Shown here: one piece after another, positions 9,466 through 18,390 of the stretch
Numbering within the stretch: the stretch's first letter is position 1
Layout of the letters: every line of letters begins with the position of its first letter
Origin: JAJXWB01 sp037044955
GTDB lineage: Bacteria; Pseudomonadota; Alphaproteobacteria; Rhizobiales; Beijerinckiaceae
Length of the DNA stretch: 64,000 bases
Reading direction: 5' to 3'
Assembly (NCBI GenBank): GCA_037044955.1
Contig: JBAOHX010000004.1
Coordinates: 1 to 64,000, forward strand
Notes under the pieces: generated by a model
What the model was told of the DNA's origin: nothing
Database searches by the model: none
Seen by the model: only the letters and a program-made list of their open reading frames with translations
Translations under genes and position numbers: made by a program

Positions 9466-11558
9466 ATGAGGCTTCTCTCCGGCGCGGTCGGCGTCTTCGG
9501 GCTTCTGGCGGCTTTCGCCGCCTTCCGGCTCGGCGACAGCTTCCTCTATCTGGTGGCCGTCGCGGCGCTTCTGTGCGCGCTGACCACCGCCGCCTCGGCG
9601 CGCATCTCCGCCTTCATGAAGATATTCGTCGCGATCTTCTCCACCGAGACGATCCTGTTCGGCCTCGCGGTGCTCCTGCTGCACGCGGGCCTTTGGCACG
9701 ACAAGCTCAAGAACTTCACGCCGCCGGATTTGCTGCCGCTCACCGTCGCGATGTTCTCGATCCTCGTCTATGTCGTCGCGCGGCTGAACGTGATGCGCGA
9801 GCCGTTGCGCATCGCCGATCTCTACTTCACGCAAGGCGACGCGGGTTCGGCGCGCGTCTGGCCCTTCGGCGCCTATACCGCGCTCGAGCGGCGCATCGCC
9901 ATCGCGATGATCTCCACGCTGGTCGTCATCAACCAGGCGCAGGTGGCGATCATGGTGCGGCTGTCCTTCTTCAACCGCGACTGGTTCAACGCCATCCAGG
10001 CCAAGGACGCCCCGACCTTCTGGAGCCTGCTGTTCTGGGTCTTCACGCCCTGGGCCTTCGTCTACGTCGCCAGCGCCATCATCGAATTCGTGCTCCAGTC
10101 GATGCTCGTCATCCGCTGGCGGCGCTGGCTGACCGACTTCTACGTCTCGCACTGGCTCGGCCATCACGCGCACTATCGCATGAGCGCTCGCCGGCGGCGC
10201 CGCCGACAACCCCGACCAGCGCATCGCCGAAGACGTCAACCGCTTCATCATCGGCGGCGGCGACGGCGAGGGCATCTACTCCTATTCGATCCTGCTGATC
10301 TCGACGCTGTCGTCGCTCGTCTCCTTCTCCATCGTGCTGTGGGAACTGTCCGGCAATTACGCCATTCCCGGCACGGACATCGTCATTCCCGGCCTGTTGT
10401 TCTGGGTGGCGCTGGTCTATGCGGTCTTCGGCACGCTGGTGACGCATTTCATCGGCCGCTCGCTCGTCGGCATGTATTTCGAGCGCCAGCGCGTGGAAGC
10501 CGATTTCCGCTTCTCGCTCGCGCGCCTGCGCGAATATGCCGAGCAGGTGGCGCTGCTCTCGGGCGAGCGCGCCGAGCAGAGCGCGCTCGGCGGCAAGTTC
10601 GGCGCGGTCATCGCCAACTACCTGCGCATCGTCGCGCAGCGCAAGAAACTGATGGCCTTCACCGCCACCTACGGGCAGATCTCGCCGATCATTCCCTACA
10701 TCTTCACCGCGCCCTTCTATTTCGCCGGCAAGATACAGCTCGGCGTCATGACGCAGACCGCCGGCGCCTTCGGCCGCGTGGAAAGCGCGCTCACCTTCTT
10801 CGTCAACAACTACACGTCGCTGGCGGGCTTCACCTCCGTCGTCCAGCGTCTCGCCTCCTTCGACGCGGCGATCGGCGCGGCCGAGCGCGCGCGCGACGCC
10901 GGCCCCAGCCCGCACGCCGGCGCCGGCGGGCGGCCCGATGGAGCTGGAGCGCGTGTCGGTCGCCCTGCCCAACGGCAAGGAGATCGTGCGCGCCGACGCG
11001 CTCGTCTTCAAGCCGGGCGAGAGCGCGCTCATCACCGGGCCATCGGGCTCCGGCAAGTCGACGCTGCTGCGCGCCACATCCGGCATCTGGCCCTATGGGT
11101 CGGGCCGCATACGCATTCCCGAGGGCGAAAGCGCGCTCGTCCTGCCGCAGCGCCCCTATCTGCCGAACGGCACGCTGCGCGCCGCCGTCTCCTATCCGGC
11201 CGAGCCCGGCGCCTATGCCGACGCCGATATTCGCGCCGCGTTGCAGGCCGCGCGGCTCGAGCCCTTCGCCGACCGTCTCGACGACGATGACGTGTGGTCG
11301 CAACGCCTGTCGGGCGGCGAGCAGCAGCGCCTGGCGGTGGCCCGCGCGCTTCTGGCGAAGCCGAGGTGGCTGCTGCTGGACGAGGCGACCGCCGCGCTCG
11401 ACGAAAAGCTGGAGGCGGAGGTCTATCAGGCCATCTTCGACCATCTGCCGCAGACGACGGTGATCTCCATCGGCCACCGCTCGACCCTGCTCGCCATGCA
11501 CAAGCGCCACCTCAATCTCGAAAAACAGGCCGACGGCGTCTACATGCCGCGCGGATGA
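9466..11558 (+). CDS. SbmA/BacA-type ABC transporter, permease fused to ATPase, frameshifted twice
   Basis: The N-terminal two thirds is a multi-span membrane domain with the SbmA/BacA signature region (NRDWFNAIQAKDAPTFW, TFFVNNYTSLAG). The C-terminal third is an ABC ATPase with Walker A GPSGSGKST, signature LSGGEQQR and Walker B WLLLDEATAALDE. Such transporters (YddA/BacA relatives) carry peptides or very-long-chain fatty acids across the inner membrane; BacA homologues matter in rhizobial symbiosis. Shifts near 10190 and 10937 each need one base removed to restore the reading frame. The start at 9466 is the Met of MRLLSGAVGVFGLL, the first hydrophobic helix; the open frame further upstream is not convincing. 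Confidence 0.82.
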
Positions 11559-11575
11559 GGCGCAGCTTGATCTGC

Positions 11576-11621
11576 CTCCTTGCGCCGACGGCGCGGGCGG
11601 GCCCAATCTCGGCGCAAGGAG
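11576..11621 (+). promoter_or_regulatory. Perfect 13-bp hairpin covering the DUF1772 ribosome-binding site
   Basis: Arm 11576-11588 (CTCCTTGCGCCGA) is the exact reverse complement of 11609-11621 (TCGGCGCAAGGAG), loop of 20 bases. The right arm contains the whole AAGGAG Shine-Dalgarno, seven bases before the ATG at 11629, so in RNA the ribosome site would be paired. This could be a translational switch or could shut down read-through translation from the ABC gene upstream. Confidence 0.55.
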
Positions 11622-11628
11622 ACGATAC

Positions 11629-12051
11629 ATGCACGCAGGCCCCTTCGCGCTCGCCTTCGCCGCCGCCTATCTCGGCGCGGCGCTCTATTCCGTGCTGGTC
11701 GAGCAGCCCGCGCGGCTGACGCTGGACGACCGCGCGCTGGTGAAGGAATGGGCGCCGAGCGACCGGCGCGCGCTGCTGCTGCTCGCCTTGTTCGCGCTCG
11801 CCGCCGCCATCGCCGCGCTGATCGAATATCGCGCGGGCGCCAATGCGCTCTGGCTGGTCGGCGCGGCCTTCGCCATGGCGAGCTGGCCCTACATGGCCTT
11901 CGTGCTCGTGCCGATCAACAATCGCCTGCTCGACCCCGCAGCCGACGGCGCGGGCGCGCGCGGCCTCATCGCCACATGGGGCCTGCTGGAATGGGGGCAG
12001 GTCGGCCTCGGGCTGGTCGCCAGCGGGATTTTCATCCGCGCGCTCGGCTAG
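11629..12051 (+). CDS. DUF1772 (anthrone-oxygenase-like) membrane protein
   Basis: A 140-residue protein with four predicted membrane helices (about 5-22, 50-68, 76-96, 116-138) and the conserved PIN/NxxLL segment (VPINNRLLDP) after helix 3, matching the DUF1772 family. Members are often annotated anthrone oxygenase-like, but the bacterial function is unknown. AAGGAG lies seven bases upstream but is locked into a perfect hairpin. Intact, and 70 bases downstream of the ABC exporter on the same strand. Confidence 0.7.
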   Translation: MHAGPFALAFAAAYLGAALYSVLVEQPARLTLDDRALVKEWAPSDRRALLLLALFALAAAIAALIEYRAGANALWLVGAAFAMASWPYMAFVLVPINNRLLDPAADGAGARGLIATWGLLEWGQVGLGLVASGIFIRALG

Positions 12052-12093
12052 CAGACCTTGCCCTGAACGCCCGGCGCGCCTAAACCCCGGCGC

Positions 12094-13598
12094 ATGAGCG
12101 ACCCCAAAGACACCAGCAAGAACACCGTCAAAGCCCGCCAGCCGCGCGGCCTCGCCGACCGCGGCCCGGCCGAACTCGCCGCCTCCGAACGGATGCTGGC
12201 GAAAATTCGCGAAGTCCTACGAACTCTACGGCTTCGAGGCGGTGGAGACGCCGTTCATCGAATATACCGACGCGCTCGGCAAGTTCCTGCCCGATCAGGA
12301 TCGCCCGAACGAAGGCGTCTTTTCCTTTCAGGACGACGACGAGCAATGGCTGTCGCTGCGCTATGATCTCACCGCGCCGCTCGCCCGTTACGTCGCGGAG
12401 AATTACGACAAGCTCGCCAAGCCCTATCGCTCCTATCGCGCCGGCTACGTCTTCCGCAACGAAAAGCCCGGCCCCGGCCGCTTCCGCCAGTTCATGCAGT
12501 TCGACGCCGATACGGTGGGCGCGGCCTCCGTCGCGGCCGATGCGGAAATCTGCATGATGGCCGCCGACACGCTGGAGAAACTCGGCATCCAGCGCGGCGA
12601 CTACATCGTGAAGGTCAACAACCGCAAGGTGCTCGACGGCGTGATGGAAGCGATCGGGCTTCCCGACACGCCCGAACATCACCAGCGCCGGCTGAAAGTG
12701 CTTGCGCGCGATCGACAAGCTCGATCGTCTCGGCGCGCATGGCGTCGAAATGTTGCTTGGTCCCGGCCGCAAGGACGAGAGCGGCGACTTCACCGCCGGC
12801 GCCGAACTCGACGCTGCTGCAATCGCGCGCGTGCTCGCTTTCACGGCGGCGCGCAAGGCGACCAACGCTGACACGATCGCAGCGCTTGAGCAGGCGGCCG
12901 AAGGATCGCAGCGCGGCCTCGAAGGCGTGTCGGAGCTGCGCGACATCGCTGCCTTCGCGCTCGCGGCGGGTTACGGCGAGGATCGCATCCTCGTCGACCC
13001 CTCCGTCGTGCGCGGCCTCGAATATTACACCGGTCCCGTCTTCGAGGCGGAGCTCACCTTCGGCGTCACCGACGAGAAGGGCAATCCCGTGCGCTTCGGC
13101 TCGGTCGGCGGCGGCGGGCGCTACGACGGTCTCGTCGGGCGCTTCCGCTCCGAGCCCGTGCCGGCCACCGGTTTTTCCATCGGCGTCTCGCGCCTGTTCG
13201 CGGCGCTGAAGCTGATCGACAGCCCGATCGTCAATGCGGGCGCGCAGAGGGGGCCCGTCGTCGTGCTGGTCATGGATCGCGACCGCGTCGCGCATTACCA
13301 GTCGATGGTCGCGAAATTGCGCGCGGAAGGCGTGCGCGCCGAACTCTATCTGGGTTCGGCCGGCATGAAGGCGCAAATGAAATACGCCGACCGCCGCAAC
13401 AGCCCTTGCGTCATCATTCAGGGCTCCGACGAGCACGCGAAAGGCGAAGTGCAGATCAAGGACCTGATCGAAGGGTCTCGCGCGGCGTCCGCGATCGGCT
13501 CGAACGAGGAATGGAAGGCCGCGCGTCCCGCGCAATTCTCAGTGCCCGAGCATGAGTTGGTGAGCGCAGTGAAGGACGTGCTCGCGCGGCACACGTAG
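12094..13598 (+). CDS. hisS: Histidyl-tRNA synthetase, frameshifted twice
   Basis: Across three frames the class II synthetase is complete, about 500 residues: motif 1 region FEAVETPFIEYTDALGKF, motif 2 YRAGYVFRNEKPGPGRFRQFMQFDAD, the HisA motif GLEYYTGPVFEAEL, motif 3 VGGGGRYDGLVGRF, and the C-terminal anticodon-binding domain from about residue 395. It charges tRNA-His. Shifts near 12219 (a doubled C) and 12705 (a doubled T) each look like one extra base. As hisS is indispensable, sequencing error is the likely reason. In many Hyphomicrobiales hisS sits in tandem with hisZ and hisG; here it faces them instead. Confidence 0.93.
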
Positions 13599-13616
13599 CC
13601 GTCTTGCGAAGCGCCC

Positions 13617-13736
13617 ACTGGCCGGCCGGGTCAGCCCGCCGAACTCGCGGCCATCTACGTCCTGCTGGCCGATCCCGCCGCGAGCTATACGACAGGCCAG
13701 ATTTACGGCGCCTCGGGCGGCGCCGGCCTGCCGTGA
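13617..13736 (+). pseudogene. C-terminal remnant of a short-chain dehydrogenase (SDR)
   Basis: About 39 codons ending at TGA 13734 read GRPGQPAELAAIYVLLAD, then ASYTTGQIYGASGG, a clear match to the C-terminal end of SDR-family glucose/3-oxoacyl dehydrogenases. There is no start codon, Rossmann motif or catalytic YxxxK. It is squeezed between the hisS stop and the META-domain gene, so the rest of the gene was deleted or moved away. Confidence 0.7.
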
Positions 13737-13745
13737 TCGTGAGCG

Positions 13746-14216
13746 TCAGAGCCCGCGGCTGAAGACCAGTTCGCCGTACTGGCTCTTCACCGTCAGCGTC
13801 GAGCCCTTGAGATCCCAAACCGGGCCGGAGCGCAGCACGGTGAGGTAGGCGCGCTCGAAGCCGTTCACCTCGTTCGAACAGGTCTTCTTCGTCAGCGCGA
13901 CCGGACCCATGGCGAGCTTGTGCCCCTTGATCGGATAGAGCGTCGCCGACCAGGTGTTGCAGCCGGACGAACCGGAGCCGCGCAGATTCTCGTCGATGAG
14001 CAGCGAGGCGTCGGCCGGCGGGTTCTTGCCGTTGATGCTGGTGAGCTGCCAGTTCGCCTTGGTCGGGAAGGGGGATTCGTAGGCGAACTTGTCGTCTTTC
14101 TTCTCGCCGCCCTCGCTCTGCTCCTGGCCCTTCTTCTTCTTTTGCGCCAGCGCCGGATGCGCCGCGAACGAAGCCGCCGCCACGGCGGCCACGGCCAGAA
14201 TTGCGAACTTCTTCAT
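13746..14216 (-). CDS. META-domain (HslJ-like) secreted protein
   Basis: A 156-residue protein starting at 14216 (MKKFAILAV), with a signal peptide to about residue 25 (HPALAQ), a short Lys- and Glu-rich linker, then a META/DUF306 domain: WQLTSINGKNPPADASLLIDEN, GSGSSGCNTWSA and the MGPVALTKKTC segment with two cysteines that could pair. META-domain proteins such as HslJ are periplasmic or lipoproteins linked to stress and antibiotic tolerance; no catalytic role is known. There is no lipobox. Intact. Confidence 0.8.
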   Translation of the reverse strand: MKKFAILAVAAVAAASFAAHPALAQKKKKGQEQSEGGEKKDDKFAYESPFPTKANWQLTSINGKNPPADASLLIDENLRGSGSSGCNTWSATLYPIKGHKLAMGPVALTKKTCSNEVNGFERAYLTVLRSGPVWDLKGSTLTVKSQYGELVFSRGL

Positions 14217-14283
14217 TGCATCCCCTCGGGCAGACACGGTCTTTGCCCCTCTTACATCAAAATGCGGCGGGAAAACGAGAGGG

Positions 14284-14862
14284 TCAGCCGATCAGCCTGA
14301 CGCCGATGAGCAGGGGGTGACCCCACAAGAGCATGGCGAAATAGGCGACCGTGCCGACGACGACGACGATGACGTCCTGGGCGACGCCGCCGTGGCGCGT
14401 TCCCAGCGGCCCGAGCGCCGCGCGCTTCTTCACCGAAATCCGGTCGTAGACCGCCCAGGCGAGGAAACCCGCAAACAGCAGCACGCCGGCCAGATCGCCG
14501 TTGGCCAGCAGATGGGCGAGCGCCCAGATCTTGATCGCGGCGAGCATCGGATGTTTCGCCTTGTCGCGGATGTGCGAGGGGACGTAGGCCGCGACCAGCA
14601 GCACGAAGGCGGGCCACATCAGCGCGAACGCGATATGCTTCGTCCACGTCGGCGGCGTCCAGAGCTGCACGTTCGCGCCCGCGTGACGCGCCAGGCCGAA
14701 GCCCCAGACGATCAGCGCGAAGCCGACGAAGGAGGCGACGGAAAAAGCGATCTTGTACTGGTTCTCGCCGAGCTTCGCGACAAGTCCCGCGCGCGCCGGC
14801 GCCGAAGTCGGCACGAGATGCACGCCGATGAAGATAAGAAGGCCGAGGATGAGAACGGTCAT
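14284..14862 (-). CDS. NnrU family membrane protein
   Basis: A 192-residue integral membrane protein with about six helices. It begins with a helix followed by GVHLVPTSAPAR, the NnrU family start, and contains HIAFALMWPAFVLLVAAYVPSH and KHPML, with conserved histidines typical of this family (related to the isoprenylcysteine methyltransferase-like fold). NnrU was first linked to nitric oxide/nitrite reduction in Rhodobacter, but family members occur widely without denitrification genes, and none are seen here. Intact; the start at 14862 is the first Met. Confidence 0.85.
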   Translation of the reverse strand: MTVLILGLLIFIGVHLVPTSAPARAGLVAKLGENQYKIAFSVASFVGFALIVWGFGLARHAGANVQLWTPPTWTKHIAFALMWPAFVLLVAAYVPSHIRDKAKHPMLAAIKIWALAHLLANGDLAGVLLFAGFLAWAVYDRISVKKRAALGPLGTRHGGVAQDVIVVVVGTVAYFAMLLWGHPLLIGVRLIG

Positions 14863-14919
14863 GAATGGCTCGCGTGTGAGATCGCGCGAAGCCTAGAACG
14901 GATCGCCGCCACGTGGAAC

Positions 14920-15066
14920 TCCCTCTCCCGCAACGCGGGAGAGGGTGGCCCTGCGAAGCAGGGGCGGGTGAGGGCGCCGCGGTTCCGATGCAGATTGGCG
15001 TTTCGACGTCGCCCTCATCCCTCACGCCTTCGGCGCGACACCTTCTCCCGCTTTGCGGGAGAAGGG
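14920..15066. repeat. Intergenic palindromic repeat element (CCCTCTCCCGC family)
   Basis: Nested inverted repeats: CCCTCTCCCGC/GCGGGAGAGGG at the left, GCCCT..AGGGC inside, and CTTCTCCCGC/GCGGGAGAAGG at the right end, about 147 bases in all. It fills the gap between the facing ends of the NnrU start region and hisG stop. This is the type of mobile palindrome scattered through Hyphomicrobiales genomes. Confidence 0.75.
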
Positions 15067-15071
15067 CGTGC

Positions 15072-16067
15072 TCATCCCAGCCTTTTCGCCAGCTTCTCCC
15101 ACAGCGGGTTCTTCGCGGTGAAGACATAGTCGACCTGGCCGACCGTCACCGTTTCCGCGCCGTGCTTGATGAGCCATTCCGCAAGATCGGGCGCGTCGGC
15201 CTTGGGGCAGGCCATCATCACGAGGCCCTCCTGCCCGCGCCCGCGCAGCCGCGCGCCATATTTCGCGGCGGCCTTCTTCACCTTGCCGTCGCCGAGATCG
15301 GGCACGAAGGCGCGCACCTCGCGCGTCGTGCGCGCTTCTTCTTCGGCCGCGATGCGCGCGAGTATGAGCCGCGCCGCCTCGCGCGCCGTCTCGTCCCATG
15401 TCGCGCTCATCGAGGCCACGAGATTGGCCTCCGAGCGCAGCATCACGCCGTCGTCCAGCACCTTCAGCGCGTTCGCCTTGAGAGTGGCGCCAGTGGTCGT
15501 GATGTCGACGATCAGCTCCGCCTGTCCCGCCGCCGGCGCGCCCTCGGTCGCGCCGAGGCTTTCGACGATGCGGTAGTCGGCGACGCCGTTGTCGGAAAAA
15601 TAGCGGCGCGTGAGATTGACGTATTTGGTCGCGACCCGCATCCGCTGCCCGCGCTTCGCGCGAAAAGCGGCGGCGACGTCGGCGAGGTCGGCCATGTTGC
15701 GCACGTCGATCCAGGCCTGCGGCGTGGCGACCACGACATTGGCGTGGCCGAAGCCGAGCGGCGTCAGCAGTTCGACCTTGGCCTCGGCGTCCGGGATCGT
15801 CTCGCGCACCAGGTCCTCGCCGGTCACGCCCATGTGGACGGAGCCCTGCGCCAGATGCGCCGTTATGTCGGAAGCCGAGAGAAAGGCGATCTCGACATTG
15901 TCGACGCCCTTCAGCACGCCGCGATAATCGCGCGCGCCGCGCCCCTGCACGACTTCGAGGCCCGCGCGGGCGAAGAAGGCGTTGGCGTTTTCCTGCAACC
16001 GGCCCTTCGAGGGCACGGCGACGATGAGTTTGCTCGCTGTCACTTCGGGTTTTCCGCTGGCGCTCAT
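15072..16067 (-). CDS. hisG: ATP phosphoribosyltransferase, catalytic subunit
   Basis: A 331-residue HisG that catalyses the first step of histidine synthesis (ATP plus PRPP to phosphoribosyl-ATP). The N-terminal IVAVPSKGRLQENA, the GVTGEDLVRE stretch and the PRPP loop EGAPAAGQAELIVDITTTGATL are visible. It has an extra C-terminal domain of about 90 residues (GQEGLVMMACPKADAPDLAEWL), longer than the roughly 230-residue short form but usual in some Hyphomicrobiales. Its ATG overlaps the hisZ stop in an ATGA, so the two subunits are translationally coupled. Intact. Confidence 0.95.
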   Translation of the reverse strand: MSASGKPEVTASKLIVAVPSKGRLQENANAFFARAGLEVVQGRGARDYRGVLKGVDNVEIAFLSASDITAHLAQGSVHMGVTGEDLVRETIPDAEAKVELLTPLGFGHANVVVATPQAWIDVRNMADLADVAAAFRAKRGQRMRVATKYVNLTRRYFSDNGVADYRIVESLGATEGAPAAGQAELIVDITTTGATLKANALKVLDDGVMLRSEANLVASMSATWDETAREAARLILARIAAEEEARTTREVRAFVPDLGDGKVKKAAAKYGARLRGRGQEGLVMMACPKADAPDLAEWLIKHGAETVTVGQVDYVFTAKNPLWEKLAKRLG

Positions 16068-17281
16068 GCCTGGGCCTCCGGAAACAGCCGTTCGACCCAG
16101 ATCGCCGCGCCGACGGCGGGAATGTCCTTCTTCGCGCCGAGCGTTCCGAGCAGGCGGTCGTAGCGCCCGCCGCCGATGACAGGCTTGTCGGGCGGCAGGC
16201 CCGGCCCGTGCGCCTCGAACACGAAGCCCGTGTAATAGTCGAGGCGGCGCACGAAGCGCGCCGAGAAATTCATGCTCGCCGGATCGAGGCCGCGCGCGAC
16301 GATGAAGTTGAGCCGCTGGTCGAAGGAATCGAGCGCGGCGGACAGGTCGAGCTTCGCGTCTCCCGCGAGCTTGCGCAGCGCCGCCGAGGCCGTGTCCGGG
16401 TCGCCCGACACGGCGAGAAATTTTGCGATCAGGTCGCGCTTGTCCTGCGCGACGGCGGGGCCGGAGCGCAGGCTCGCCTGTTCGAGAAAGCGCTCCGTGA
16501 TCTCGCTGACGCTGCGTCCGCCGACCGAGGAAATGCCGGCGATGGACAGGAGGTCTTCGACCAGCGCGCGCGCGCCCTGCTTGTCGGCGCCTTCCAGCAT
16601 GGCGAGCACGCCCGAATGGTCGTCCGAGCCGTTGGCGGGCGGGGTCGCGAAAATCTGGTCGAGCGACAGGCCATGCGCGAGGCCGCGCCGGATTTTCCGC
16701 AGCCAGCTCGCCGGCAGGTCGAGGGAATCGAGGAAGCGCGCGAACAGGCCCGCGTCGCCGATGGCGACGGCAAGGTCGTCGCGGCCGGCCTTGGCGGCGG
16801 CCTCCAGCGCCAGCGACAGGATTTCGGCGTCGGCGGCTTCCTTGTCCTTGCGGCCGAAGCTCTCGAGGCCCGCCTGCAGGAATTCGCCGCTGGCCTCCGG
16901 CCGGAAGCGGAACACCGGGCCGAGATAGGAGAAGGCGGCGGCCTTGCCGGCCGCGCTCGAGCCGAGATAGGCGACGGAGACGGGCAGGGTGAATTCGGGG
17001 CGCAGGCAGAGTTCGGCCCCCGCCGCGTCGGTCGTCAGGTAGAGCCGGCCGCGCATGTCCTCGCCGAGCTGGTCGAGGAAGACGGCGGCGGGCTGCAGGA
17101 TCGGCGGCTCGGCGCGCCGGTAGCCGGACGCGACGAGATGGGCGAGCAGCGTCTGCCCGCCCGATTTCGCGTCTTTCCGTCCGTTTTTCTGGGCCACAGC
17201 GCCAATTCCCCGGATCAAATCGGCCGCAGGCGGACGATTTGATCTTGATCCACGATCGAGGGGCGAAAGGCCGACCCTCAC
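16064..17281 (-). CDS. hisZ: ATP phosphoribosyltransferase regulatory subunit
   Basis: A HisRS-like paralogue without tRNA-charging ability. LRPEFTLPVSVAYL and FSYLGPVFRFRPEASGEFLQAGLESFG correspond to class II motif 2, and FVRRLDYYTGFVFEAHG and IGGGRYDRLLGTLG to the histidyl and motif 3 regions. There is no anticodon-binding domain, as expected for HisZ (about 380 residues). HisZ binds HisG and is needed for its activity and histidine feedback. The first ATG is at 17281, but a GTG at 17197 (VAQKNGRKDAKSGG) gives a more typical N-terminus and is probably the true start. Intact; overlaps hisG by 4 bases. Confidence 0.92.
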   Translation of the reverse strand: MRVGLSPLDRGSRSNRPPAADLIRGIGAVAQKNGRKDAKSGGQTLLAHLVASGYRRAEPPILQPAAVFLDQLGEDMRGRLYLTTDAAGAELCLRPEFTLPVSVAYLGSSAAGKAAAFSYLGPVFRFRPEASGEFLQAGLESFGRKDKEAADAEILSLALEAAAKAGRDDLAVAIGDAGLFARFLDSLDLPASWLRKIRRGLAHGLSLDQIFATPPANGSDDHSGVLAMLEGADKQGARALVEDLLSIAGISSVGGRSVSEITERFLEQASLRSGPAVAQDKRDLIAKFLAVSGDPDTASAALRKLAGDAKLDLSAALDSFDQRLNFIVARGLDPASMNFSARFVRRLDYYTGFVFEAHGPGLPPDKPVIGGGRYDRLLGTLGAKKDIPAVGAAIWVERLFPEAQA

Positions 17282-17362
17282 AATTTGGCGCTTTCTTTAG
17301 CAAGCGTGGCGGCGTGGCGCACCCTCAAAAGCGGGGCAGGGTGAATGGAAACCCTTGCCGTG

Positions 17363-17578
17363 TCAGCCGAGCTTCTCGGCGATCCATAGCTTGATCAACG
17401 CTTGTCGCGTCACGCCGAGACGCATCGCCTCACGGTCGAGCCCCTGCACGACCCAGGCCGGAAAATCGACATTCACGCGACGCAGATCGCTGGCGGGCCG
17501 GCGCGCCTTCGACCAGTCGACATGCGCGGACATGTCCTCGCCCGCCTCGAATTTCCGATCGAAATCCTTAGCCTTCAT
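17363..17578 (-). CDS. brnA: BrnA-type antitoxin
   Basis: A 71-residue protein: a flexible acidic N-terminus (KAKDFDRKFEAGEDMSAHVDWSKARRP) that wraps the toxin, then RVNVDFPAWVVQGLDREAMRLGVTRQALIKLWIAEKL, the ribbon-helix-helix DNA-binding domain of the BrnA/CopG type. It neutralises BrnT and represses the operon. Its start lies 11 bases inside the end of brnT, an overlap characteristic of these type II systems. Intact. Confidence 0.88.
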   Translation of the reverse strand: MKAKDFDRKFEAGEDMSAHVDWSKARRPASDLRRVNVDFPAWVVQGLDREAMRLGVTRQALIKLWIAEKLG

Positions 17579-17828
17579 AGACCGATACCTCCTCGAGCCG
17601 CGATCGCCGTACCGATATGATCCGCGCGACTTCGCGTCGGAGGGCGAAGACCGCTGTCCAGTGACGGCGGCCAATCCGCCCAATCGCGAGATATCGAGGC
17701 TCATCCGTTGTCCGCGCAGGCGCTTCCAGCATGAACGGATCATCCCAGAGCGCCTGCGCCTCTTCAAAATCGATCCCGTGCTTGGCCTTGTTCGAGGCGC
17801 TCTTGCCGGCGTCGAATTCGAATTGCAT
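17568..17828 (-). CDS. brnT: BrnT-type toxin (ribonuclease)
   Basis: An 86-residue protein with the BrnT signature FEFDAGKSASNKAKHGIDFEEAQ and the later ARIISVRRSRLEE. BrnT adopts a RelE-like fold and cleaves RNA to stop translation; the Lys/His of the NKAKHG segment and the Arg residues near the end are in the expected places for catalysis. First gene of the brnTA operon, upstream of hisZG on the same strand in order of position but downstream in transcription of ohr. Stop overlaps the antitoxin start. Intact, so the module could be functional. Confidence 0.88.
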   Translation of the reverse strand: MQFEFDAGKSASNKAKHGIDFEEAQALWDDPFMLEAPARTTDEPRYLAIGRIGRRHWTAVFALRREVARIISVRRSRLEEVSVYEG

Positions 17829-17834
17829 CGGATA

Positions 17835-17863
17835 ATTATGGTATAATAATTATACCATTTCAA
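17835..17863 (-). promoter_or_regulatory. brnTA promoter with embedded palindromic operator
   Basis: On the minus strand TTGAAA (17863-17858) and CATAAT (17840-17835) are spaced 17 bases. Between and overlapping them is a perfect palindrome, ATGGTATAA, 3 bases, TTATACCAT (17838-17858), the natural operator for the BrnA ribbon-helix-helix protein. With this -10 box transcription would start at or one base before the brnT ATG (17828), giving a leaderless mRNA. An alternative TATAAT at 17854-17849 would allow a 14-base leader. Confidence 0.75.
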
Positions 17864-17875
17864 GGCGCGGGTTTC

Positions 17876-18316
17876 TCAGCCGCCCACCACCTCCAGTTGC
17901 ACGTCCACATTGCCGCGCGTGGCGTGCGAGTAGGGGCAGATCTTCTCGTGCGCTTCCTTCACCAGCGCGGCGAGTTCGGCCTGCGGCAGGCTCTTGTCCT
18001 CCACGTGCATCTTCACCGCCAGCCCGAAGCCGCCGCCCTCGCGCGGGCCGATCGACACGTTGCAGGTGATGGCGGCCTTGCTGGCGTCCTTCTTGTGCGA
18101 CTTGGCGATGAAATCGAGCGCGCCGCCGAAGCAGGCGGCATAGCCTGCCGCGAACAGGTGCTCCGGCGTGGTCGTGCCGGGCTTGCCGGGGCCGCCCATC
18201 TCCTTGGCGACGGACAGGTCCGCCTTCACCGAGCCGTCGGCGGCCGCCGTATGCCCGTTGCGCCCGCCCGTGGCGGTGGCGGCGACGGTCAGAAGCGGCT
18301 TGATTTTATCGACCAT
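17876..18316 (-). CDS. Organic hydroperoxide resistance protein (Ohr/OsmC family)
   Basis: A 146-residue thiol peroxidase. The two redox cysteines are Cys62 in AACFGGALDF and Cys127 in ICPYSHATRGN, both in family-typical motifs; TPEHLFAAGYAACF is the Ohr signature. It reduces organic hydroperoxides with lipoyl-bearing proteins as electron donors in the cytoplasm. The usual neighbour OhrR is not visible. Intact, with a normal start at 18316. Confidence 0.9.
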   Translation of the reverse strand: MVDKIKPLLTVAATATGGRNGHTAAADGSVKADLSVAKEMGGPGKPGTTTPEHLFAAGYAACFGGALDFIAKSHKKDASKAAITCNVSIGPREGGGFGLAVKMHVEDKSLPQAELAALVKEAHEKICPYSHATRGNVDVQLEVVGG

Positions 18317-18390
18317 TGTTCTCTCCCGGCATTGCTGGTCCGGGAGAGATAGGGCGTTCGCCGGGTTAAGCTAGGCAGCCGCCTGCCCTG

